NCBI GenBank assembly: GCA_949739465.1
Contig: CATIYQ010000079.1
Coordinates: 1-16,119 of the forward strand
Reading direction: 5' to 3'
DNA: 16,119 nt
Origin: an uncultured Peptococcaceae bacterium
Lineage (GTDB): Bacteria > Bacillota > Dehalobacteriia > UBA4068 > JAAVYR01
The notes under the pieces are model-generated. The model was not told the origin of the DNA. It made no database searches and saw only the letters and a list, made by a program, of their open reading frames with translations. The translations under genes and the position numbers were made by a program. This document shows, one piece after another, positions 6,617 to 12,381 of this stretch (position 1 is the first letter of the stretch; each line of letters begins with the position of its first letter).

Positions 6617-7542
6617 AACGATACAACCTCCCTTAAGCTATCTTCCATGGCTAATATATCCGTATTGGCAATGCCTTGATATCCCCTATTACCAAGAGAG
6701 TATGGACTAACGGCAATCATCACATCACCTGTTACCACCTGATCTTTGCCGTGAATAACGATTTTATCCGGTTGGAATCCTAAAAGCATGCCATGCTGTT
6801 TGCCCAAAGACTGAAAGGGAATGAGCTTTAACCGCTTCATCCATTCCCGGTCTTTGCAGGCCGTGAGAATTTCCGTTACATCAGAACCAATGTATTGTTC
6901 TACCAACGCCTGCATATGAAAGGGTAATAAATTTTTTATCACCCTATATTCTAAAACCATAACAGGAGACTTGGTCAGCGGCTCTTGAAGTTCGTTACCT
7001 GTATCCAGAAGAACGGTCAACCGCGCCCGCTTGCTGTTCAGATAAATATCTACCGGCGCCAGGAAGTTTTGCCGATGCCAATTTTTCCGCACATAGCGAA
7101 TACCCATAAAACCAAGACCAATGCCGCAAACAGCAGCAAAAATCAATACCCCCCAGGGAAGTCCGGTCAAGGCGCCCGCCCCTGCCATAACAGGAATATG
7201 CCGTTCCAGGAGAATGCTGCCCCCCAACGCCGCCCCGCCCATAGCAAAACCAATCACATAAAAATACGTCACGCATTGCAGAAGACGTTTCCACCCCATA
7301 GGGCCAAAAGCAACCAAAAGCAAAAGCAGCGGAAAGGACAATTTATAATAGATAAGATATGCCCCTGCCCAATCTGGAATCAACAGTCCTACGCCATAGA
7401 TAGCGCCAATAAAGGCCGCCGCGCATAATCGCATCAAATTTGTGCTGTATTTGCCAAACCGAGCTGTTGTCCATAATAAAAGAAAATCCATGACAAAATT
7501 AACCAGGAACAATACGTCACCATAGACGACTATTTGCTGCAT
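6613..7542 (-). CDS. spoIIGA: Sigma-E processing aspartic peptidase SpoIIGA
   Basis: SpoIIGA is the mother-cell septal membrane protease that activates pro-sigma-E after receiving the SpoIIR signal. The 309-residue product has the same length as the B. subtilis protein. The N-terminal half (to about residue 150) has around five hydrophobic helices. The C-terminal half is the aspartic-protease domain with the catalytic LLDTGN motif at residues 178-183 (D180), followed by ELQEPLTKSPVMVLEY. The ATG at 7542 follows GAGGAGGG. It precedes sigE with a four-base overlap. A perfect TATAAT without a clear -35 and an upstream 0A-box-like site suggest Spo0A-dependent activation, as known for spoIIG in Bacillus. 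Confidence 0.97.
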   Translation of the reverse strand: MQQIVVYGDVLFLVNFVMDFLLLWTTARFGKYSTNLMRLCAAAFIGAIYGVGLLIPDWAGAYLIYYKLSFPLLLLLVAFGPMGWKRLLQCVTYFYVIGFAMGGAALGGSILLERHIPVMAGAGALTGLPWGVLIFAAVCGIGLGFMGIRYVRKNWHRQNFLAPVDIYLNSKRARLTVLLDTGNELQEPLTKSPVMVLEYRVIKNLLPFHMQALVEQYIGSDVTEILTACKDREWMKRLKLIPFQSLGKQHGMLLGFQPDKIVIHGKDQVVTGDVMIAVSPYSLGNRGYQGIANTDILAMEDSLREVVSL

Positions 7543-7629
7543 CGTCCTTCCCTCCTCTTTCGCCCTTTTGAAATCTGTATCTTATCTATATGTTTTTGTT
7601 CGCTCTCTCATAACTGAAATCACAATAGC

Positions 7630-7694
7630 ATTATAAAAAATTTATTTTAAAAAGACGGTCGGAATGAGCAGAAGAATTTTTTTATTTTTCGTCA
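7630..7694 (-). promoter_or_regulatory. Candidate spoIIG promoter with a Spo0A-box-like site
   Basis: On the minus strand TATAAT (7635-7630) has no recognisable -35 at 17 bases. TGACGAA (7694-7688), matching the 0A box TGNCGAA, lies 52 bases further upstream. A missing -35 with an upstream 0A box is how Spo0A-activated promoters behave. A seven-base match in AT-rich DNA is weak evidence. Confidence 0.3.
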
Positions 7695-7708
7695 AGAAAT
7701 CGTTGCCA

Positions 7709-7753
7709 TAAAAAAATAGCTACTTTATGAAATATTTTTCACAAAGCAGCTAT
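7709..7753 (-). terminator. Intrinsic terminator after the SASP gene
   Basis: On the minus strand ATAGCTGCTTT (7753-7743) pairs with AAAGTAGCTAT (7726-7716) through an 11-base stem including one G-U pair. A run of seven T follows. On the plus strand the same position would be an A-C mismatch, so it is oriented for minus-strand transcripts from the SASP gene. Confidence 0.75.
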
Positions 7754-7780
7754 AAAAAGGATTTACATTTCATTTCTCTG

Positions 7781-8008
7781 TTACAATTCAGAAGATTCCG
7801 TCTCTTGTTTCTCTCGTTTTTCTTTCTGTCTGCGGGAAAGAATTCCTCCGATACGTCCGGATTCTGCCGCCGAAAGTCCGGGCCAGCCTTCTCTTTCCAC
7901 CTTTTCCCAAAGACCCAATTCCTTGGCAATTTCCATTTTCATGTCATCCCAGGATTCTGACCGCTTCTTCATTTGGCTTTTTTTAGAGCGTTTTACCGTT
8001 TCCACCAT
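7781..8008 (-). CDS. Minor alpha/beta-type small acid-soluble spore protein
   Basis: This is a 75-residue lysine- and glutamate-rich protein. Its core is KMEIAKELGLWEKVEREGWPG followed by LSAAESGRIGGILSRR. That is the ELG helix, turn and GxxGG-MxxR pattern of alpha/beta SASPs, which coat forespore DNA and protect it. The tail is an extra charged stretch rich in K, E and S. A start at 8008 is chosen over the ATG at 8065, because AGAGGTGAT, an anti-SD match, lies just upstream and the longer frame would overlap yigZ. A SigG-like promoter spans the yigZ stop. It differs from the major SspA/B type by the GWPG loop, closer to minor SASPs of the SspF kind. The family call is fairly secure; the exact subfamily is not. 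Confidence 0.8.
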   Translation of the reverse strand: MVETVKRSKKSQMKKRSESWDDMKMEIAKELGLWEKVEREGWPGLSAAESGRIGGILSRRQKEKREKQETESSEL

Positions 8009-8025
8009 ACCATCACCTCTGGTTA

Positions 8026-8055
8026 CAGTATGCCCGCCCAACACCAAACTTATAC
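8026..8055 (-). promoter_or_regulatory. SigG-type promoter of the SASP gene
   Basis: On the minus strand GTATA (8055-8051), exactly 18 bases, then CATACTG (8032-8026) match the SigG consensus GHATR-N18-CATNHTA at 11 of 12 defined or degenerate positions. The -35 overlaps the yigZ stop. The predicted transcript start is only about 11 bases before the ATG, which is short and lowers confidence. Confidence 0.5.
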
Positions 8056-8700
8056 CCCGAGGCATTGCTTCTTTACCATGTTACAATGGTCGTCCAATAT
8101 CATCAGATGGATGCTGCCCTGACCCATTGCCTGCAAATCCCGCTGCAAGAATGTCCATGCACTCACCGAACATCGTATTTGCAAAGACACCGTATCTGTA
8201 TAAGAAACATTGATTTGCTCACATTCGTATTCGTTACATTTCCGCTGAATCGCGTCTAAACAGTCATAGGGAAAGGACAAAGCGACTTCAACACCTGCCA
8301 CCACCTCCGCCTGTCCTGCCGCGTCCATAGCAAGAGCAGCGCATTTGGAATAGGCCCGCACCAATCCGCCCGTTCCCAAAAGAGTTCCGCCAAAATACCG
8401 CACCACAATGACCAGGGTATCATGAAGTCCCTCTTGCTTTAAAAGCTCTAAAATAGGACGCCCTGCAGTTCCCGACGGTTCGCCGTCATCCGTCGAACGC
8501 ATTTTTTCGTCTTGTGCGCCGATTTGATAAGCATAGACGACATGAGTGGCGTCATGATATTTTTTTTCATATTGATTAATCAACGCCTGAGCTTCCGTCT
8601 CATCTGCCACAGGATAACAAAAGCCTAGAAACTTTGATTTTTTATCCACATATTCACTTGTCCCTAAAGCCGCTGCTTTTCTGTAGCCTGTCGTTACCAT
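8050..8700 (-). CDS. yigZ: YigZ / IMPACT family protein
   Basis: This is a cytoplasmic protein of the UPF0029/IMPACT family, conserved in bacteria and eukaryotes. The eukaryotic members act in translational control; the bacterial function is not settled. The 216-residue product shows the family motifs DDGEPSGTAGRPIL (about residues 71-84) and VVRYFGGTLLGTGGLVRAY (about 99-117), and a C-terminal ferredoxin-like domain. The start at 8700 has GGGGTG four bases upstream; an ATG at 8712 adds four residues but has only weak Shine-Dalgarno sequence. It lies upstream of the SASP gene on the same strand with no terminator between, so SASP could also be read from it. It diverges from the 8803 gene. Confidence 0.92.
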   Translation of the reverse strand: MVTTGYRKAAALGTSEYVDKKSKFLGFCYPVADETEAQALINQYEKKYHDATHVVYAYQIGAQDEKMRSTDDGEPSGTAGRPILELLKQEGLHDTLVIVVRYFGGTLLGTGGLVRAYSKCAALAMDAAGQAEVVAGVEVALSFPYDCLDAIQRKCNEYECEQINVSYTDTVSLQIRCSVSAWTFLQRDLQAMGQGSIHLMILDDHCNMVKKQCLGV

Positions 8701-8729
8701 ATCGCACCCCATATTTTCATCAACGGATA

Positions 8730-8758
8730 TTGTTTCTTACCACAAAAATAGATATAAT
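8730..8758 (+). promoter_or_regulatory. SigA-type promoter of the 153-residue protein / nuclease pair
   Basis: TTGTTT at 8730-8735, a 17-base spacer and a perfect TATAAT at 8753-8758 lie 44 bases before the start at 8803. Confidence 0.65.
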
Positions 8759-8802
8759 AGAAATAATTATTTTTTATTTATTTTATCATATAAGGAGTTG
8801 CT

Positions 8803-9264
8803 ATGGGAATTTTTTTTAAAAGTAAGAAACAACAAGAAGCTGAAAAAATCGGTCCGGGCTTGCTGGCAACAGCCCAAGAATGCGCAAACCTGGTCAATAC
8901 CACGGCGAACCCAGAAACATTTTTTTCAAATTACGAGAAAATGATAGATAGCCTCATTTCCCTTACTAAAATCCAATATTCCCTGAAGATTAAGGGACAA
9001 CTTCCTTCAGATATTCTTCGCAACATTCAAGATAAAAAGCCCTTTACCATAGAGGAGTTTTTGGAACGGTATTACCAGAAAACAAAAGAAAAGCTGGCAA
9101 AGCAAACAGACTTCTTCCGGCAGGAAAAAATAGTAAAACGGTTTGAAGAGGAATTATTGCCTTACCGTCACCATTTTGCAGAACGAAACAAAAAACAGCT
9201 GCAAACTTATAGTAAGGAACTTTCCCAACAATTCAAAATAACAATGACAGAAAAGGAAAATTAA
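8803..9264 (+). CDS. Uncharacterised soluble, probably helical protein
   Basis: I do not recognise a named family. The 153-residue product begins with a short basic segment (MGIFFKSKKQQ). A possible core, NTTANPETFFSNYEKMIDSL, resembles a block I associate with unnamed small Firmicute proteins, although I cannot confirm that. Central FTIEEFLERYYQKTKEKL and a C-terminal KRFEEELLPYRHHFAERN-type stretch suggest amphipathic helices or a coiled coil. There is no signal peptide, membrane helix or cysteine pair except one C near residue 27. It has its own promoter and an AAGGAG site, and its stop lies four bases before the nuclease gene, so the two are an operon. It is real by length, RBS and context; the function is unknown. 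Confidence 0.8.
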   Translation: MGIFFKSKKQQEAEKIGPGLLATAQECANLVNTTANPETFFSNYEKMIDSLISLTKIQYSLKIKGQLPSDILRNIQDKKPFTIEEFLERYYQKTKEKLAKQTDFFRQEKIVKRFEEELLPYRHHFAERNKKQLQTYSKELSQQFKITMTEKEN

Positions 9265-9268
9265 TCCG

Positions 9269-9952
9269 ATGTCAAGAAAAAAACAAACTACCTCCTTCTT
9301 ATCCCTGCTGCTTTTGCTTATTGCGGCTTTCAGTTACTTCTTCCCTCAATATCAGCAAACACACAACCCCTCCCACGCTTTGGCAGACGGCTCTTTTCGC
9401 GTCGTCAGAGTGGTAGACGGCGATACCATCGTCATTGATTATAACGGCACACAGGAAAAAGTCCGTCTCATTGGCGTAGATACACCAGAAAGTGTTCACA
9501 GTGACGCCAGCAAAAACACACCTTATGGCAAAATCGCCAGCGATTATACGAAAAAACAACTAACAGGGAAAACAGTAGAACTAGAATTTGACGTCCAAGA
9601 ACGTGATAAATACGGCAGACTCCTTGCCTACGTTTACCTAGACGGTAAGATGTATAATAAAACTCTTTTAGAAGAAGGACATGCAAAGGTTGCCACCTTT
9701 CCCCCTAATGTAAAATATGTGGAAGAATTTCAGCAAATAGAAAAACAAGCCCAGATAGCGCAAGTCGGTATGTGGGAAGGCTACGTATTAAAAACAGATG
9801 GTGCCATTCTTGCCAATAAAAACTCTCAAAAATATCACTTGGCAGACTGCCAAGGCGCAAAGAAAATCAGCGAACGCAACCGCGTATGGTTTGATACTGA
9901 AACAGAGGCAACAGCACAAGGCTACAGTCCTTGTTCTATTTGCCTGCCATAA
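9269..9952 (+). CDS. Membrane-anchored thermonuclease (SNase) with C-terminal Ada-like metal-binding module
   Basis: This is a staphylococcal-nuclease-type calcium-dependent nuclease, predicted outside the cytoplasmic membrane. Residues 9-26 form a hydrophobic signal or anchor. The SNase domain spans about 42-170, with metal-binding D50 and D52 in VVDGDT, catalytic R66 and E74 in RLIGVDTPE, and R117 in RDKYGRLLAY, matching the R35/E43/R87 triad of micrococcal nuclease. Residues 185-227 carry YHLADC and PCSIC, with H190, C194, C222 and C225 as likely zinc ligands, similar to Ada-type metal-binding domains found at the end of secreted nucleases. It follows the 153-residue protein by four bases with a weak AAGGA site, so it is coupled to it. 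A possible role is nucleic acid scavenging or processing at the cell surface; this is inference. Confidence 0.92.
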   Translation: MSRKKQTTSFLSLLLLLIAAFSYFFPQYQQTHNPSHALADGSFRVVRVVDGDTIVIDYNGTQEKVRLIGVDTPESVHSDASKNTPYGKIASDYTKKQLTGKTVELEFDVQERDKYGRLLAYVYLDGKMYNKTLLEEGHAKVATFPPNVKYVEEFQQIEKQAQIAQVGMWEGYVLKTDGAILANKNSQKYHLADCQGAKKISERNRVWFDTETEATAQGYSPCSICLP

Positions 9953-9954
9953 AA

Positions 9955-9993
9955 AAAGAAACTGTCAGGAAAAATAATGTTGACAGTTTCTTT
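9955..9993. terminator. Terminator of the nuclease operon
   Basis: A 13-base perfect stem AAAGAAACTGTCA (9955-9967) and TGACAGTTTCTTT (9981-9993) has a 13-base loop. It begins three bases after the nuclease stop and is followed by ATTCTATTTT. Its right arm holds part of the tRNA promoter. Confidence 0.85.
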
Positions 9994-10008
9994 ATTCTAT
10001 TTTAAAAT
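9980..10008 (+). promoter_or_regulatory. SigA promoter of the tRNA-Pro / tRNA-Ala genes
   Basis: A perfect TTGACA (9980-9985), a 17-base spacer and TAAAAT (10003-10008, five of six) place transcription start about five bases before the tRNA-Pro. The -35 lies within the right arm of the nuclease terminator. Confidence 0.75.
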
Positions 10009-10019
10009 GAATTCATTGT

Positions 10020-10096
<77 letters not shown>

Positions 10097-10100
10097 AACA

Positions 10101-10126
10101 AAGGCATACCGCAAGGTGTGCTTTTT
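10101..10126 (+). terminator. Terminator-like hairpin between the two tRNA genes
   Basis: AAGGCATACC (10101-10110), a GCAA tetraloop and GGTGTGCTTT (10115-10124) form a ten-base stem with two G-U pairs, running into TTTTT. It lies between two tRNA genes with only five bases left before tRNA-Ala. It may be a partial terminator or an RNA-processing element. Confidence 0.5.
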
Positions 10127-10131
10127 CACAT

Positions 10132-10207
10132 GGGCCTGTAGCGCAGTTGGGAGCGCATCACATTCGCATTGTGGGGGTCGTCGGTTCGAATCCGATCAGG
10201 TCCACCA
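10132..10207 (+). tRNA. tRNA-Ala (anticodon CGC)
   Basis: This is a complete 76-base cloverleaf with encoded CCA. The acceptor stem GGGCCTG/CAGGTCC carries the G3-U70 wobble that identifies alanine tRNAs. The anticodon loop is TTCGCAT (CGC at 10165-10167), and the T arm is GTCGG-TTCGAAT-CCGAT. It reads GCG codons. No separate promoter fits between it and the tRNA-Pro. Confidence 0.97.
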
Positions 10208-10212
10208 TTTCA

Positions 10213-10245
10213 AAAAAGAGATTGCATTGATTGCAATCTCTTTTT
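10213..10245. terminator. Bidirectional terminator between tRNA-Ala and the GerM gene
   Basis: AAAAAGAGATTGCA (10213-10226) pairs with TGCAATCTCTTTTT (10232-10245) around a five-base loop. A- and T-runs at both ends allow it to stop the plus-strand tRNA transcript and the minus-strand lipoprotein gene that converges on it. Confidence 0.85.
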
Positions 10246-10269
10246 CTGCTTTTCAGATTAGTACCGGAC

Positions 10270-11052
10270 CTATTTGTTATCCCCATCCAGGCTGTTTTTC
10301 ACAGCGTTTTTGCCGTCTTGCAGCATTTCTTTTTCATCACGTACCATATCTTTTCCGGTATTTTTCACGTCATTGACAACATTTTTACCACCATCCACCA
10401 TATCGTCTACTACGTCTTTGCCGCCTTCTACCATGTCATCCACTACATCTTTGCCATCTTCCAGCATTTCATCGATGACATTGTCTCCGCCACCGTTATT
10501 TACTTTGCCATCTTGCTCGTCAATGTTTTGCTGTAAGGCAGCCTCTACCTTTAGCTCTTCCGTAAAAGATACGGTTCCCAGCGTTAAAGCATTGCCGCCG
10601 GCTGTCAATTTCACTCGGTCAATACCATCCAATCGTGTTAAGGTAGCAACAATAGCATCAGCCGTAATTTGGGGCTCCATGACCGTAGCATCAAACTTGC
10701 TTAAGCTATCACCAGCAATATCTACTGTTGCCAAACCATTTTCCACCTTTACACCGGTGATTTTAGTCTCCATTGGCAGGATAGCAGAACCTCTACTTTC
10801 GGTAGGACCTTTTACCAATTCGGTCATTAAAAGGGTTGCCTTCCCTTCTACGCTGTTATCAGCCTGGGTCGGAATGCTTCGTTCTTCCTTGATAAGAGCA
10901 TGTTTATCCCGCTCGCCGAAATACAAGACAACGGTTTCTGTGGTCATCATATCCTGATCATCTCTGTCATTGTCCTTATTGTCGTCAGCGCCACAACCTG
11001 CTAACATAAAAATACCCAGGATTAAACAAAGCACCCAAGTCAATTTTTTCAT
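10270..11052 (-). CDS. GerMN-domain lipoprotein with C-terminal 11-residue repeats
   Basis: This is a secreted lipoprotein of 260 residues. The signal peptide ends in the lipobox LAGC with C20 as the lipidated cysteine. An Asp/Asn-rich linker follows. A single GerMN domain lies at about residues 38-170 (TTETVVLYFGERDKHALIKE, LMTELVKGP, KITGVKVENGLATVDIAG). GerM in B. subtilis, needed for germination and sporulation peptidoglycan, has two such domains. Residues 190-255 form about six degenerate 11-residue units of the type GGKDVVDDMVx, likely amphipathic helix. A start at 11052 is chosen because AAGGGAGGAG lies just upstream; the ATG at 11085 would put 11 residues ahead of the signal peptide. 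A SigG/SigE-like promoter precedes it, consistent with sporulation use. Confidence 0.88.
   Translation of the reverse strand: MKKLTWVLCLILGIFMLAGCGADDNKDNDRDDQDMMTTETVVLYFGERDKHALIKEERSIPTQADNSVEGKATLLMTELVKGPTESRGSAILPMETKITGVKVENGLATVDIAGDSLSKFDATVMEPQITADAIVATLTRLDGIDRVKLTAGGNALTLGTVSFTEELKVEAALQQNIDEQDGKVNNGGGDNVIDEMLEDGKDVVDDMVEGGKDVVDDMVDGGKNVVNDVKNTGKDMVRDEKEMLQDGKNAVKNSLDGDNK
10366..10458 (-). repeat. 33-base degenerate tandem repeat in the GerM lipoprotein gene
   Basis: Three adjacent units encode DGKDVVDDMVE, GGKDVVDDMVD and GGKNVVNDVKN. More diverged units lie on either side, out to about 10288 and 10485. The period is 33 bases, or 11 residues. Confidence 0.75.
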
Positions 11053-11101
11053 AAATAAACTCCTCCCTTTATTTGCATCTTGCAATAAAATGCTTCAGCC
11101 T

Positions 11102-11130
11102 TAGTATGCAAAGAAAAGGACGTTTTATAC
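11102..11130 (-). promoter_or_regulatory. Sporulation-type promoter (SigG or SigE) of the GerM gene
   Basis: On the minus strand GTATA (11130-11126), 17 bases, CATACTA (11108-11102). The -10 is a full match to the SigG CATNHTA, and the spacing is one shorter than the usual 18. An ATA-N17-CATA reading would also fit SigE, which drives gerM in B. subtilis. It lies 50 bases before the start codon. Confidence 0.45.
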
Positions 11131-11136
11131 AAAAAT

Positions 11137-11595
11137 TTAATCTAAGTTGGGAAAACCTTGCTGACGAAGAGCTTCATAGAGTACGATAGCAGCAGAATTG
11201 GATAAATTCAAAGAACGAATATCCTTGCCCATAGGGATACGAATACGTGTGTCGGCATATGCGTCGTGGATTTCCTGAGCAAGCCCGGCTGTCTCCTTGC
11301 CAAAAACCAAGAAATCATCTTTTTCGTATTTTATATCAGCATAGTTTTTCGTGCCCTTGGTGGTCAGCAAATAAAATTTTCCTTGAGGATATTTTTCCGT
11401 CAACTCCCAAAAACTATCATATAAATAAATATCCAGCTTATCCCAATAGTCCAGCCCGGCCCGTTTTAAATGTTTATCGTCAATGGAAAATCCCAACGGT
11501 TTTATTAAATGCAGACTGGTACCGGTCACCGCGCAAGTACGAGCAATATTCCCGGTGTTAGCAGGGATTTCCGGTTCTACTAAAACGATGTGCAT
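11137..11595 (-). CDS. trmL: tRNA (cytidine(34)-2'-O)-methyltransferase TrmL
   Basis: TrmL is a SPOUT-fold enzyme that 2'-O-methylates the wobble base of tRNA-Leu isoacceptors using S-adenosylmethionine. The 152-residue product has the usual family length. It shows NTGNIARTCAVTGTSLHLI near the N-terminus and the knotted SAM-binding region GKETAGLAQE and RIPMGKDIRSLNLSNSAAI at the C-terminus, ending QQGFPNLD. A start at 11595 is chosen because MHIVLVEPEIP is the family N-terminus and AAGGAGA lies six bases upstream; the ATG at 11670 adds a poor 25-residue extension. Its promoter overlaps the terminator of the BofC-like gene. Confidence 0.95.
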   Translation of the reverse strand: MHIVLVEPEIPANTGNIARTCAVTGTSLHLIKPLGFSIDDKHLKRAGLDYWDKLDIYLYDSFWELTEKYPQGKFYLLTTKGTKNYADIKYEKDDFLVFGKETAGLAQEIHDAYADTRIRIPMGKDIRSLNLSNSAAIVLYEALRQQGFPNLD

Positions 11596-11641
11596 ATCTA
11601 GTCTCCTTTTTGCATGCAATGATAATCTTTTACATCGTTTT

Positions 11642-11670
11642 ATTGTATTGCCTTGGAAGAAAAATAGCAA
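11642..11670 (-). promoter_or_regulatory. SigA-type promoter of trmL, overlapping a terminator
   Basis: On the minus strand TTGCTA (11670-11665), 17 bases, TACAAT (11647-11642): four and five matches to consensus. The -35 sits inside the loop and arm of the BofC-like gene terminator. Confidence 0.55.
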
Positions 11671-11680
11671 TGGCTATTTT
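11657..11680 (-). terminator. Terminator of the BofC-like gene
   Basis: On the minus strand AAAATAGC (11680-11673), loop CATT, GCTATTTT (11668-11661) is followed by T and TCTTCC. It starts seven bases after the stop at 11688. Confidence 0.6.
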
Positions 11681-11687
11681 CTTTTTC

Positions 11688-12314
11688 CTATTCCAAATAT
11701 TCGTCCAGGCTTTCTAAAGCGGAGAAAAGCACTTTTTCATCGGCAAAATCAATACCGCCGGATTCCAGCTGCTGTTGCCAATTTTCCGGCAGCATTTCCT
11801 CTCCATAGTCCAAATCAAACAATAACTCGCCCTTGGCGCCCACAGGTCCTGTATATACACTGAGTTTACTGCCGTTTTTGCGAATACTGCGCTTTTCCAT
11901 ATCATCAGGGCAGAGGGTATTTTCCTCCCGATAGAGCCACCAACTGTTTTCTTCTTGAGGCGTCACTTGCCAGCCCTGCTTTTCCAGGTCATTAACGTTC
12001 AGTCCCACATAAAGTCGGTCTTCGTTGACTTCCGTCACCAAATGGTCGCATTGGGCATAGAAAATCCGCTCCTCGACTATGTCATCGGCAGCGATGATTT
12101 TCTCTGTAATTTTTTGCTCTGTCTCCAGCTCATTGCCGTTCTCTCGTTGAAAAAAAAGCACGATGCTGGTAATAAGGAAAGAGCCCAGAAAAACACCTAC
12201 CGCCAACAGCCAAAATCCTTTTTTTCCAAAACGAGACTCTTCCTTAGGAAAGGAAAGCATTTGTTCATCTTCATTGATTACTTGCTCTTGGCGCAAGTTC
12301 CGTTCTTGTTCCAT
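11688..12314 (-). CDS. BofC C-terminal-domain-like membrane protein
   Basis: The 208-residue product has a charged cytoplasmic N-terminus, one transmembrane helix at about 33-55, and an outer domain. This domain shows YAQCDHLVTEV, LYVGLNVNDLEKQGWQV, LYREENTLCPDDM and KLSVYTGPVGAKGELLFDLD. The C-x-H start (C89, H91), the LCP (C135) and the length of the following strand region resemble the BofC C-terminal domain. BofC controls SigK checkpoint signalling (SpoIVB) from the forespore in B. subtilis. Its gene is SigG-dependent there and lies in the same genomic region as the yebC homologue yrbC. Here too a SigG-type promoter lies upstream and yebC is next door, which supports the call. The N-terminus is unlike classical BofC. 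Start at ATG 12314 with GAGG upstream. Confidence 0.65.
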   Translation of the reverse strand: MEQERNLRQEQVINEDEQMLSFPKEESRFGKKGFWLLAVGVFLGSFLITSIVLFFQRENGNELETEQKITEKIIAADDIVEERIFYAQCDHLVTEVNEDRLYVGLNVNDLEKQGWQVTPQEENSWWLYREENTLCPDDMEKRSIRKNGSKLSVYTGPVGAKGELLFDLDYGEEMLPENWQQQLESGGIDFADEKVLFSALESLDEYLE

Positions 12315-12351
12315 ATTGATTGCCTCATTTTCGTTATTTTTCTTTTTTCCT

Positions 12352-12381
12352 TAGTATGAAGCAATCTGGAAAAATTTATAC
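12352..12381 (-). promoter_or_regulatory. SigG promoter of the BofC-like gene
   Basis: On the minus strand GTATA (12381-12377), exactly 18 bases, CATACTA (12358-12352): a full match to GHATR-N18-CATNHTA. It begins at the end of the T-run of the yebC terminator and lies about 38 bases before the start codon. Confidence 0.6.

Noticed and set aside
6985..7428. 147-residue plus-strand open frame inside spoIIGA
   Set aside because: It lies wholly within a secure gene on the other strand, and its product resembles no folded protein.
10274..10957. Long serine-rich open frame antisense to the GerM lipoprotein gene
   Set aside because: It is the reverse reading of the repeat-containing real gene, has no ribosome binding site and is low in complexity.
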